The translations under genes were made by a program, and so were the position numbers. Source: Byssochlamys sp. IMV 00236 (Eukaryota; Ascomycota; Eurotiomycetes; Eurotiales; Thermoascaceae). Taken from it: a stretch of DNA of 64,000 bases. Shown piece after piece: positions 44,869 to 55,193 of the stretch. A model generated the notes under the pieces. It saw only the letters and a program-made list of their open reading frames with translations. It was not told the DNA's origin and did not search any database. The DNA lies in contig MSJH02000745.1 in NCBI GenBank assembly GCA_001931875.2, positions 1 through 64,000 on the forward strand, given 5' to 3'. Numbering within the stretch: position 1 is the stretch's first letter; each line of letters starts with the position of its first letter.

Positions 44869-45984
44869 TCACGAAGCGGACGCGCCAAGGCAGGGCTGCA
44901 AGCCAGAAGTCTGGTGAGAAGCTTCTTCCGAAAGACCGATCGCCGGGTCTGCGCCGGAGAGGCCGACAGGCTCGGGGTCGAAATCAACCAGAGAATCAAA
45001 GGGAAATGCCGAGAGATCTCCTCCGGCGAGAAGGTCAAGGGCGAGCCCGTCTTCAGGGAGCGGAGAATCCGGCTCAGCGGGTGAATCACTGTAGAATAGG
45101 CGGCGGAAGTCATCGTCAGAAAGAGGAGCTGCATGATCACGTACAGCGTCCGCTGGAACGCTGGATCGGCCGTCAAAGAGAGAGAGCGCGCCTGCGGAGC
45201 CTTCGAGGCCGCCGACTGACACTGCAGGTCACACAACATCGCTGCAGGATGTTGTGTCAGGTCGGCGGCCTCAGCCAGATCCGAGGGCTTCAGGCTGGGG
45301 GGGTAATCGGTGATGGAGGGGGTCGGGAAGGGGATGCGGTCGAGGGAAACGTCGTCGCCCTCCTGCTTGAACAGGGTCGGGGTCAGCGTGGGCGAGGCCG
45401 CACTGCTGGGGACGGCCTTGGGGGAGTTGCTGCGGGATCCACGAATCTCGGCGGAGAGCTGAGCAACCTGCCTGTTAAGGCGGCTGTTCTCTGCTTCGAT
45501 CTGCGCGAGTCGCTGGAGCAGGAACTGGTTCTGCTGCTCCATCCGTTGCTTCTCCCCCTCGAGTTTCTCGACCTCGAGCCTCTTGCGCTCCCGGGAGGTC
45601 TGCGCTGCCGCTCGATTCCGCAGGACGCGTTCGATGCGACGCTGTTCTTTTTCATCTTCTGTCTTCGCTCGTTTTCTGGGCACAAGTTAGCGGTGCTGAG
45701 TTCAAAGCGAGGTCATTATTTATATAGTTGGGGTGATGGCATGCTCACCTTGGAGGTAGGTTGGTCTTGGGGACGGGGAGCTCCTGGCCCCATGATTTCC
45801 GCTTCTTGACCGGCTTCTTCTCTTCTGTCTTGCGGTCTTCCGCCTTGGGCTCTGGGGAGGCGGAGAGAGAGGTGTCGGCGGGGGAGATGGTCAGCTGGGG
45901 CACGTCCGATCCTGGCGTGGAGGGCGACGGGTCCAGCGAGAAGAGGTCGTCGTGGTCCATGGTGTCCATGTTGGTTCTGTCCAT
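44869..45984 (-). CDS. hacA: HacA, bZIP activator of the unfolded protein response
   Basis: Exons (genomic): 45749-45984, 45245-45675, then 44869-45224 after a 20-nt unconventional splice, giving 340 residues in the active form. Without that splice the frame runs on to a stop at 44577 (444 residues). The conventional intron is 45676-45748. HacA enters the nucleus and switches on ER chaperone and secretion genes. The basic region (RRIERVLRNRAAAQTSRERKR, about residues 91-113) leads into a leucine zipper (about 114-150). The frame-shifted C-terminal tail, beginning SVGGLEGSAGALSLFDGRSS, is the acidic activation region known in aspergilli. Translation is probably held back by an upstream ORF. 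Confidence 0.96.
45225..45244 (-). promoter_or_regulatory. hacA: Ire1-type 20-nt unconventional intron of hacA
   Basis: On the minus strand, two seven-base loops CTGCAGC (45247-45241) and CTGCAGT (45227-45221) fit the Ire1 loop rule C-N-G-C-N-G-N, with cutting after the first G. The first loop is closed by a stem of CACAACATC with GATGTTGTG; the second by TGAC with GTCA. Removing exactly 20 nt shifts the frame by one and swaps the C-terminus. Confidence 0.95.
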
Positions 45985-45993
45985 TCCTTTTGT

Positions 45994-46026
45994 TTATCGT
46001 GAATTCCTTAAGAGATTCTCGATCAT
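45994..46026 (-). promoter_or_regulatory. Upstream ORF in the hacA leader
   Basis: An ATG at 46026 opens a ten-residue ORF (MIENLLRNSR) that ends in TAA at 45994, only nine bases before the hacA start at 45984. Such closeness would make reinitiation at hacA inefficient. In other filamentous fungi stress-induced shorter leaders that skip a uORF are known; here it is inferred. Confidence 0.7.
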
Positions 46027-47846
46027 ACAAAGAAAGAAGAGAGAGACGTCTGGTAGAGATGATGGAGACGATCTAATGGGCCATCTGCCACGGTGTCATC
46101 ACGACTAACCCCAGGAGGGGGAGAAGACAGAGAAGAGAGACAAGTTCCGCTAGCTGTCGAGAAGAGGACACCTGGCCAGAAGGAGTGATGGATAATAGGT
46201 AATAAAGCAACTTGATCTGGGGACACGACGGCCTTTAAGAAAGGCCAGCGTGGTCTCATCCAGGGGTGAGCCTGGTAATCATCATGTACTGTACTGTCAC
46301 GTAACAATGATACTCCGCCACCGCCTTCTCGTCCGGTGGATCCGGAACTTCTGGTCCGTCGCCGTAGAAGGACGCCAATTGGTTCTAGCGGCCCCTGCTA
46401 TTTTTACGTTACGCACGCCGATTACGTGCTGGACCGGTTATATGATGATTGCTATTATTATCAATTATCATCATCATTATTCTCCTTTTTATTATGACAA
46501 TATAATTGTATTGGGGTCAATAGATCCCTCTTAAGTTACTCTTCACAACTACCATACACTCCTACATACCTCGTTCCCCAGTGGAATGTTGGGCAAGAGC
46601 AGATACATCCATTCATTCATCCCATTCTCATTCCCACTCTTATTCCCCTTCTCCACTCTTCGTCCCCCCTCCTTGCGGCATCTGAAACAGTCGGATTTCA
46701 GCTCTGGTCTGGTCACCCCTGGTCTAGTCTACCGTATTCTAGTCCCGCCCCCGTTCAGCGGCAGCCTGATCGCTGATCGACCAGATCAACTACTGTATCT
46801 ACTATCTATTCTACTTTAGACAACGCTCGAGAACACACTAAGAACAATCCATTCTACACCGATTATTCTCTAGTAATCACTCTACGGGAGGATACTGAGT
46901 TAATTATTAGTATTCTTGTTACTCTAAAGTAACTCCATACTGTACTACTACTAAGTTATACCTAGGTACCTAACTAATGGATAAGCACAATAAGGGGTCT
47001 ATCTTACGTACCTCTGTCACGTAACTTGATCAACTACCATCAAGGGCGGGAAAGGAGGGGGGCAGTGTCGATCGTGCCATGGAAGTACGTACTACCACAA
47101 TACGAATGAAAATATTATCATCTGCAGCCCGCCTGAATCAACAATCGCATATTGACACACACACACACACAGCCTCTTAGAAGCTAATAATAATGTACAG
47201 TAATTAATTACCGTGTTGAACACTGCAGCAGAGTAGTTAACTAGCTAAGTAGAACGCCCCATTCTTCCAATCAGTGTCCAATTTCTCACGTCATTCGTCC
47301 CTTTTGCGATCTATTTTGGATTGTCATTGTCCTTTCTTATTCATCTGATGAGGGATAACTTACTAGATAATTCAGTGGTGTGCTATTCTAAGCACTCTCG
47401 AGTACTAAGCACTTACTCGAGAGTGCAGCACCCGCTTTCTAGTCGAAGTAGTAGTTACTTTATGAAATGGATTAGTTACGAGATACAAAGAAAAGAGAAG
47501 AGAAAAAAAAAATAGTGGCTCAGTACTTCTTCAGCATATGCATGGTCATTTCTCAAGTCAGTTGGCATGTCACACTGACCATGTTGAGTGATGTAATATA
47601 TATAATGTAATGTTTCGAGGCCAATTGAACAAGAATGCTTTTGTGTCTAGGATGATCGTTCCATTGTAAAATAAAACCAAGGGCCATTGAACACCGCTGC
47701 GAGGTATATCAGGAAAACGTAGTAAAGAAAGTCAAACAGGTCCCAATCAGATCGCACAAACGCCCAGTCAAGCCATGAGAATGTGCCGCATTTCTATTCC
47801 GTTGCATTCAACAAATTCCCTGCCTTCTCAATTCGAGTGTCCTCGT
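46027..47846. promoter_or_regulatory. Long hacA upstream region with TACGTG motifs
   Basis: About 1.8 kb, bounded by hacA and the 3' end of the bystin gene. The 12-mer CTGTCACGTAAC occurs twice (46294-46305 and 47014-47025). Its complement carries TACGTG, and a third TACGTG lies at 46423-46428. TACGTG is the core of the yeast Hac1 UPRE-2 site, so auto-regulation by HacA is possible. A (CA)n tract lies near 47156-47170. No gene is supported. Confidence 0.5.
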
Positions 47847-49477
47847 CTAGAGAGCCATGTCCATAGTGTCATCGCCTGCATCGCCCGCTCCCTGGCCGGC
47901 TTCCGGAGCTACAACGCCCCGGCCTCTGCCTGCCAGCAGCTCGCGGCGCACCTCGGGTCCTATATCCTTGTGGCCCCGCACGAGCAACAGGTCCAGCAGC
48001 GCCTCACGCTGGTCCTCCGTGATGTCGTTGCGGTACCGCTGCGCAAACACCAGCAGCGACTGGTGCCACAGCACCGGCAGCTTAAAGTTCTTCGCGGCCG
48101 CCGCAGACGGCGTCTGTCCCTGCATAAGCGTATCCTCGCTGTTGTCCATCGCCCGGAATCGAAGGAAGTGGAAGACCAGAGCGTCAATGACCTTGTACGG
48201 CAGCGCGTATTTCTTCTCCAGGAAGACCCGGATGAACGTGTTGACCGCGCCGGTGCCCTCGGACGACAGCGACGCCGACGTCTGCTCGGCGGAAATGTCG
48301 CACATGCGCAGCAGTGCAGCAGCCGAGTGCAGGACTGGAATCGACACACGGGCGATCACAGAGGAAATAATGTGGGCTTCGCGAAGGGTGCAGGTGCCGG
48401 TGCCGACGAGGGGGAAGAGAAGGCCCTTGAAGAAGCAGGCCGGCTTGTAGAGCGCTTTCTTCAGAGCGTTGTAAATATGCACATTCAGCTTCTTGGTCTC
48501 GTGGATGTCGTGACGAACACGGTCCAGCAGGACGATATTGATAAATTCCTGGGCCACAACGGGCTTGTGCGAGATGAAGATTTTCGTGCCGGCATAGACG
48601 GCGTTGGGAGACCAATTCTCCGGTCGGGTAATATCAAGCAGCGTCTGCCATTGGGGAAGGGTAGGAAGGATCTTGAAGGGCTTCGGTAGCGGGCCGGACT
48701 TGTATCGCGAGAGAAGCATACCGACTCTGGATGAACGTTAGCATCCATGGCTCCGGATGACAGTATATCTATCTATACTTACTTCTCATACACCTCCACT
48801 GCCTTGACCGGGATCTGGACAGCATCCTCGGGCAATCCACCGCCCTGGATATGCGGTCCGGTGTTTCCAGCCTGCTTGGCCTCGTACGCGGCAATCTTCT
48901 CCAGGATAAGGTCTGTCAGATTCGTGCCGGGACCTTCGTCCTCGTCTGCTGAACGAGGGTTGAAGATGGGATCCTGATCACCACCGGGAATAAATTTATG
49001 GAACAAATCGAGGTCGTTAGGGTCGAGTTCCTATGCTCAATTAGCATCTTCTTCCAGTAGTGAATGGCCTCTATACGCAGGTGCCCGCAATAATGTATGA
49101 TAGCATTCAACACATACCACTTCCTCGACCTCCTCCTCCCAATCCTCCTCACCAAACTGCGCACCATCATCTGACATATTATCCTCATCTTCAAACCGCG
49201 ACTCGAAGTGGAATGCAGAGTTTATCTTCGGCTCCGTCTCTCCCAGCGCGGCCCTGGTTTCCGCCGCATCCTCATCGGCCAAATCCTGTCCGATCTGCAA
49301 GATCTTTCGTGATGCCTTCGCATCGATGTAGTGCTCGCCCTCATCATCGCTGGTCTGCTGCGACTTGCGTTTACCGGAAGATTTCGTACGCAGATGTCCT
49401 GTCGCAACCAAATCGTCGGCGAGCGGATTGTGCCTGCGGGCAGCGGCCGCGGAGCGGGAAGAAGTAGCCTTGGGCAT
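47847..49477 (-). CDS. enp1: Bystin (Enp1), 40S ribosome biogenesis factor
   Basis: Three exons (genomic): 49118-49477, 48783-49030 and 47847-48726, giving 495 residues. Enp1 is a nucleolar/nuclear protein needed for 18S rRNA processing and export of pre-40S particles. The N-terminus is basic and then acidic (RFEDEDNMSDDGAQFGEEDWEEEVEE). The conserved bystin domain shows GMLLSRYKSGPLPKPFKILPTLPQW, WSPNAVYAGTKIFISHKP, ALYKPACFFKGLLFPL and IRVFLEKKYALPYKVIDALVFHFLRF. It ends with the IEDQ-like TEDQREALLDLL block. The second acceptor splits a Lys codon. Head-to-tail with hacA and Did2 on the same strand; this looks like ancestral gene order, not an operon. Confidence 0.95.
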
Positions 49478-49932
49478 GGTGATACCCTTTTTCGCGTTCT
49501 CTGAGGGGGGTCCGGAGATATTCGAGATTCAGTATAGATGTGACCCCGTTCAGAAACACAGACTCTTTTTTTCGTCTTGCTGGGAAGAGCAATTCTGCTG
49601 TCTTCGTCGCCGCTTGCTCCAATCTCATGCCCCTCAAAATTGTGTGTAAATTTTTGGTCATGTGACTTTAAGCGTTGCCGTAGTGCGGGCGGTGAGAGCC
49701 CGATAAGCCAACCACGTGACATATCACGGGCTAGACCTGTTCGGGTTAGAGGGTAGGTACACCTGGGCACCTGACCCCTCTGTCAAGATCAGCGATTGTA
49801 ACCCCTCGGAATAAGTAGTACTCCGTACTACGAATGGTATATTCGCGACAAGTATCTCGCGATCATCTAATATATCTCACTGGTAACGGATGAACTGGCC
49901 CGCAAAAAAAGTCTATCTAGCTATTCGCCGGA
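49478..49932. other. Upstream region of bystin gene
   Basis: About 455 bp between the bystin start and the end of the acyltransferase frame. No gene is seen; frames here are shadows of neighbouring coding sequence. Confidence 0.4.
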
Positions 49933-51259
49933 TCATACTGCCAGTTCTTCGACGAGGATTCTTTGGATTTCGTCCAAATATGTCTGAATATCACTTGGAG
50001 ATTCGTACCCGTCATTGAAACTGTAGACCAAGCGCAGGCTGTCCCGAAACGTGTAAACGAAAAAACATGCTCATGCCCAAAACAACATCGACTCCGATTT
50101 TCACATCCTTAACAGTGAACGCGTCACCGTACGTGCGCTGCAGGTAACGCTCAACTATACCTAAGCTACTTACCAGTGCGTCTCTGGAGATTGGCTTTTC
50201 AGCGAACTCTGGTGTCTGGACAGCGTCGAGCATGCTGCATGTGAAAGGCTCCTTGAGTCCTAGGTTGTCCGGGTTTCCCTTGAAGGTATTCTTATAGTAG
50301 TTGTCCAAGAGATATGCTGTGTCCCAGAAGGAAGAAGGAAGGTCCATCCAAAAAGCAAAAGGTGTATAGTAGACCGAGACAGCATAGGTGCTGGTACAGT
50401 ACGGCTCTGGGAGATATGGTCGCAGGTTGAACTGGTTTGCGGTCACATATTGCGAACTTTTGAAGTTGGGATCCCCATGCTTGACGACCATCTGGATGTA
50501 TGCCGCATGTATAGCAGCAGTGACAGTCACACCTTTATCTTTACATGCTTTGACAATGGCCGCAGTCATGTTCGAGGGAAAGACAAGCTCTGTGTGCTGA
50601 CATTGACCGGACAGTGCAGTTCCGACCTTCGAGACAGGGCCAATTCCGGGAAAACTACCAAACCAGTCTGTGACGAGAATGCGCACTTTCTCGTCCTTCT
50701 CAGCTTGTTCTGGGTAGCCCAGAATTTCTTCCGTAGTGGGCGCCAGTCTGGCATGCTCGTCACCGAATTTGATATCCTGCGTAGGAGCTGTCAGGGCGCT
50801 CAGGTATCTGTGCCAAAAGAGCAGCACGCCAGTACCATCAATCAAGTAGTGGTGAGCACGAAACACAAGCTCGGAAGACTTTGGGATATAGTACAGCGTC
50901 GCCTGTTTAATTGGTGTGGCCTTCCGGTACAGTTCCTCTGCGTCAGAAGCTGATGAAACAATAAATGTTGAGGCAAGCCATTCCTGTAAGGAGGTCTCAT
51001 CTGGCACCTCATACACCAATTTCATGCCTTCGACCGTCGCCGCTATCTGGGGCTGTTCGTATCGTAGTTGTGTCCAGGCGTGTTTTATCGCAGACTCCAT
51101 ATCGGTCAGACCAGTCTCGATGGTAAGCTTGGAGTAGAGAACATAATGCTGGCGGCCGTCGCACAATGATCCCGAGAATGCCCCGGCGACGACAAAGTAG
51201 CCTTCAAGGCCGTCAAGAGGACGCTCCCACCGGTTGTATGATGTATTTGACCAACCCAT
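49933..51259 (-). CDS. Condensation/CAT-like acyltransferase, frameshifted near 3' end
   Basis: ATG 51259 opens a 415-residue frame that stops at 50012. At a six-base run (A on plus, T on minus, 50060-50065) the frame is displaced. After the run, another frame reads FVYTFRDSLRLVYSFNDGYE and ends EELAV at 49933. This matches the C-terminus of the paralogue at 51891 (FVWTFRDCLNLQIVYNEAF). One extra T therefore explains the loss of about 40 residues. The enzyme has the acyl-transfer motif HHYLIDG (HHxxxDG, residues 136-142), with the second His as the likely base. Such CAT-fold proteins acylate hydroxyl or amine groups, often in secondary metabolism. The substrate is unknown. Assembly error or a recent mutation are both possible. 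Confidence 0.75.
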
Positions 51260-51890
51260 GACTATTCCTGTATATACTCTATGTGCGATTGAACGAAATT
51301 CTCAAGTATGAGAAATGAGAAATGTACCGAATCCTATGACACGGAAGCAACAATCAATGTTGAACCTCTAGCTTGTACAGCGAGTTGCTTGCCTGACTAT
51401 AGGTCTAGGGTGAGGTGATATGTTTCCTAGACATACAAATAATCTAGCTTCTAGTGATCTACATACTAGCTTCTGGCCCCCAAAACCAAGGTGATCAAGC
51501 TAAACACGAAGAACAAGTTGTAAACGGATGATATTACAGATTACCATGCGTGTGGCCTTTGTGCAACGACAATAGGGATGATCGTCAAGCTTAGCTGACG
51601 ACCCGATAGCGGCAGGTGGCCTAAGTCTTGGTTTAAAGCCAATGCGGCTGACTCGATAGAAAGGAAAATACGCATAATTAATGCGAAGCCACGATGAATT
51701 CTGTGCACTACAGTTAGTTGATAAGTATAATTTGACTGACTTTCTATCTTCAGCCTGTTTCAGTCCGATATCAGCCCCCTGCCCCGCGTCAATTATGCCG
51801 CTGCTTTAGGCAAGGCCACCTATAAGGAAATATAAAAGCTTATCCAGAACGAACTAGAGTAGAAATATAGCAATACTATACAAGGCAGCC
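51260..51890. promoter_or_regulatory. Shared divergent promoter of two acyltransferases
   Basis: The 631 bp between the two start codons. TATAAAAG at 51831-51838 lies 53 bases before the plus-strand ATG. The minus-strand gene has TATATACTC near 51273-51281. One shared promoter suggests the two paralogues are co-expressed. Confidence 0.6.
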
Positions 51891-53273
51891 ATGCCGTGGA
51901 GCCAAAGTGAAGATAATGTCTTTTCTCGCCCCTTGGGCGAGAACGAGACGTTCCTGAAGCTCATCGGTGATTCAGACCTTAGTTTGCAGCGTGAACACTG
52001 GGCAGTCAACTTCACGGCAAAAATAGACACAACTGGCTCTTTCGATGATGATGAATTCCTCGCTGCCCAGCTGCAGCGGGCCTGGGCTCATTTGCGCTTC
52101 CAACATCCCAGTCTGGCAGCCGAGCTGGAGGGCAACCATCTGCGGTATACAGTGCCCCTGTCCAAGATAGCGCTCCAGGACTGGGTCGACAAGACATTCA
52201 CAGTGGTATCAGATGCACCATCTACGGCTGAACTCATCACGACACTAAAGCCTACGCCATATGCACAATTGTACTTCTTGCCCAAGAGCCGCGAGATCCT
52301 CGGGCACACAGCGCATTGGCGCTCCGATGGAGTTGGAACGATGATGCTTCTCAATGCGCTTCTGGAGCTTTTAGCACGGCCAGATCTACCGCAAGATCCA
52401 TGGACTGCTCTCCCGTGGGGACAAGAAGTTGGTTCCCTACCACCAAGCGTGGAAGAAGCAGCTGCAGTACCAGAAGAACCATCAAGCGCGCAAGCCGCAC
52501 AAGGAAGAAAAGCATTCGAGACGTTTGGTCTAGCAGCAGGCGCTATAGGGATTCCTTGCCTGGGGGACAGCACTACTATACCAAGGGGAACCCGATGTGT
52601 ATGCGTCACGCTGTCACCACAGACAACCGCAGCAGTAGTGGAGGCTGTACGATCCCGAGACCTGAGCGTGACCGCTGCTGTACATGCCAGCATCGCGGCA
52701 GCGAATTTCCAACTCGCAGACCCATCACAGCGTGATAGACACTACACCAGCACAATCCGGTTCACCCTGCGGCCATATATGCCAAAGCCATACAGTGGAC
52801 CGGAGTATGCATCCATGCTTCTGACAACTGGATGGATGGCACAAGTAAGCCCAGCAGAGAACTGGGCAACGCATGCGCAGAAATATCGGCAGGAATATCG
52901 CACAGGTATCTCGCCAGAATACCTGGGCGGTCATCGCGAGTATGCACGACTCCTATGCGATCTACTACGCAACACTCCTGAAACAGAGGAGAAGCCACCT
53001 AGCGAGGTAGATATAAGCAGTATCGGCGTGATCGAAAAATGGATACGCCGTGAGTATGGCACGCCGAATTCGTCCATTCGAGTGCAGGCAATCAGCGTTG
53101 GGCTGGAAATGCTGACTCGGCAGGCTGTTTGCTTTGTGTGGACTTTTAGAGACTGTTTGAATTTGCAGATTGTTTATAACGAGGCTTTCCATGCGCCAGA
53201 ACAGATGCAGGCCTTTGTAGAGACGACCAGAGCTGTTCTGTTAAAAGAATTGGGAGTGACGGGTACGGATTGA
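51891..53273 (+). CDS. Condensation/CAT-like acyltransferase, second paralogue
   Basis: An uninterrupted, intronless 460-residue frame. It belongs to the same family as the minus-strand neighbour: both contain W-(T/A)-(Q/H)-L-R-(Y/F), L-Q-(E/D)-W and NLRPYLPEPY / TLRPYMPKPY-type segments. Both also share the SSLGIVERYLQRTYG / SSIGVIEKWIRREYG block and the FRDxL end. The motif here is AHWRSDG (about residues 141-147). The second His, Asp and Gly are kept, but the first His is Ala. Since the second His is the base in this superfamily, activity may persist. There is no signal peptide or membrane span. The closest known types are fungal 15-O-acetyltransferase or NRPS-condensation-like proteins; this is an inference. 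Confidence 0.8.
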   Translation: MPWSQSEDNVFSRPLGENETFLKLIGDSDLSLQREHWAVNFTAKIDTTGSFDDDEFLAAQLQRAWAHLRFQHPSLAAELEGNHLRYTVPLSKIALQDWVDKTFTVVSDAPSTAELITTLKPTPYAQLYFLPKSREILGHTAHWRSDGVGTMMLLNALLELLARPDLPQDPWTALPWGQEVGSLPPSVEEAAAVPEEPSSAQAAQGRKAFETFGLAAGAIGIPCLGDSTTIPRGTRCVCVTLSPQTTAAVVEAVRSRDLSVTAAVHASIAAANFQLADPSQRDRHYTSTIRFTLRPYMPKPYSGPEYASMLLTTGWMAQVSPAENWATHAQKYRQEYRTGISPEYLGGHREYARLLCDLLRNTPETEEKPPSEVDISSIGVIEKWIRREYGTPNSSIRVQAISVGLEMLTRQAVCFVWTFRDCLNLQIVYNEAFHAPEQMQAFVETTRAVLLKELGVTGTD

Positions 53274-54032
53274 GCGGGAATTGATTTGTATATACTTCAA
53301 TCTGGGGATATATGCTTGTTTCCAGAACTTGATGTCTACTGCTCTCGTCTTCAAGATCTGCGACATGTCAGTGTTCTTCTACGTCGTATACCATCGTCTA
53401 TTATAGTCCGCTCAATCCCGCAGCTAGGACTGGGACCTATCTGATCTGCTCAACAAAGCCATGGATGATTTGGTCCTCGTAGACACCATTGTAATAGCGC
53501 CCTCAGGGTGACCTGGATAATGGACATTGTTTATAGGCCTAACAATGAATAGCAGGACAAGAGGATATCGCACAATATCCTTTCAACAAACAAGGAATTA
53601 GAAAGAACAGCGCTAAAAGGCAATGTCCTATGTATCTATGCCAGGCTGATCATTGTACGGTATGTTGTCTAGTGATGAATGAAGAGGGGTGCTTAGCAAG
53701 TGAAGCTGGAAGAGTGAAAGACCCGCGTGAAGAGGACACACTCACCCTGAAAGGAAAAGCTCTATCTAGTCAAAACTGTCGGCCATTTCCTGCAACTTGA
53801 CCAGATTCCATTCACCAATCGCCTGAGATTGTTGGACATTCCCTTCATAAATATTCTCTGGATACTCCTCCTCTCCTCACCGCCTTCATTGCAACCCACG
53901 CTGACTGGCTACTCTTCTGGCTATCTTCCTCACCGCCTTGCACACAGCGCCCTCGCTAGTCCTGATTCTGATCTCAGCACGTGCTGTTCGGATATTTTGA
54001 CCAGCAAAACAAGACTCTCACCGCCTTCGACA
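53274..54032. other. Intergenic region, acyltransferase to Pro/Ala-rich protein gene
   Basis: About 760 bp of 3' flank and promoter. A pyrimidine-rich CTCCTCCTCTCCTCACCGCC stretch precedes the next gene. The word TCACCGCCTT(C/G) occurs at 53877, 53930 and 54008. No gene. Confidence 0.4.
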
Positions 54033-55193
54033 ATGGCGTCTCATTCCCAACCCTGTAAGTTCTGCCCTCCGCTTTATATTTAGCTGCTCTTCCTCGAGGA
54101 CGAACTTCTCCCCGCATCGCACTCGTTCTCTGTATCTCTATATACACTGACCTAACGCGCACCTCTTCTTGCTCTGTCTGTTTTATATATATTCGAGTGC
54201 GATTGTACATTATCTTATATACATATATATACTAACTCGCAGCAGTTACTACTGCTCCGGCGGCTGCTCCAGCCAACCAACCTCCAGTCTTACCGGAGTC
54301 AGCAGGGACTCGCTGGGCCCCTCGAGATCCGTTGAGGCCCGGCGCGGCGGGCGAAGCTTCGAGCCTTTGGGTCAAGGAGGCTGCCGCATTTGGGGGGAGG
54401 CTTCTTTGGGGCTGCGCACACTGCGGCAGCACGGCAACCCGCTTCAAGGGCCTCCGTGATCATCACAGTGGGAGGGACGGCTCTAGGGGCATGCACCCGG
54501 ATCATCCCTTTGAGGACTTTACGTGCTGTATAAATAATCCGAATGTGAGTGGTTCCGCTATACTTTTCGCCCATGGTTCCCATTGTGGAGACTATCCAGG
54601 TGGGAGATTTGGAAGGTTGGATAGACTTATGCTTGACAAAGAAAGATGCTGACATTGGTGATCATTCACAGCTGCAAACCCCGCGTCCTCTCATTCCCGA
54701 ACTCAGGGAAGCGGCAGTCAGGGCAATCAACGAGGGCAGAGTGCTGCCATATACTCTCCAACGCTTCGACCAATTTTATACCGGCCCTGCGCTCCCTGCA
54801 TACCCTCCTGGCCTTGCGCCAGCCGGCCTCGCTCCCTCTTTTGCTCCAACTCTGGCCCCAGCCCCGGCCCTTGGTCCTGGTCCTCTTCTTCCTACTCTTC
54901 CTGACTTCGGTCATCTCACCAGTCTAAATCAGCATACGCCTGCTGCCAACAATCTCCCTGCTCCTTCCTCCGCCTATTCCTCTGATCAAGCTGCCGGTCC
55001 GGCTTTCGAGGATTTCCCCACCACGTCTGGCCAGTGGCCTTTCTTCCCAGAAGAGGACTACCCGGTTCTGGGAGAACAGCAAACAGGGGCAGGCACAGAA
55101 GTAGAATTCGGCAGTCAGTACTACTCGTATAACCCCGGAGAATACGAGGAAAGGTACGAGGAAGAAAACCAGGAAGGCGAGTCGTCTTTCTAG
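54033..55193 (+). CDS. Hypothetical Pro/Ala-rich protein with Cys/His segment
   Basis: Three exons inferred: 54033-54054, 54243-54544 and 54600-55193, giving 305 residues. No family is recognised. The second exon encodes an Ala/Pro-rich start and a compact Cys/His region, WGCAHCG ... RDHHSGR ... HPDHPF ... CC. This resembles a zinc-finger-like or BED-like fold but does not match a textbook spacing. The third exon begins VGDLEGWIDLCLTKKDAD. It continues as a Pro/Leu/Ala-rich low-complexity stretch (PAYPPGLAPAGLAPSFAP) and ends acidic and Tyr-rich (YEERYEEENQEGESSF). A regulatory role is conceivable. It ends 109 bases before CclA on the same strand, and both genes open with ATGGCGTCTCA (MASH). 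The first acceptor could shift by three bases. Confidence 0.6.

Noticed and set aside
45006..45809. 267-codon plus-strand frame opposite hacA
   Set aside because: Shadow of the GC-rich hacA coding strand.
47775..48689. 304-codon plus-strand frame opposite the bystin gene
   Set aside because: Antisense shadow of conserved bystin coding sequence; no domain of its own.
49933..53273. Complete secondary-metabolite gene cluster
   Set aside because: No backbone synthase, transporter or cluster-type regulator lies next to the acyltransferases in this window.
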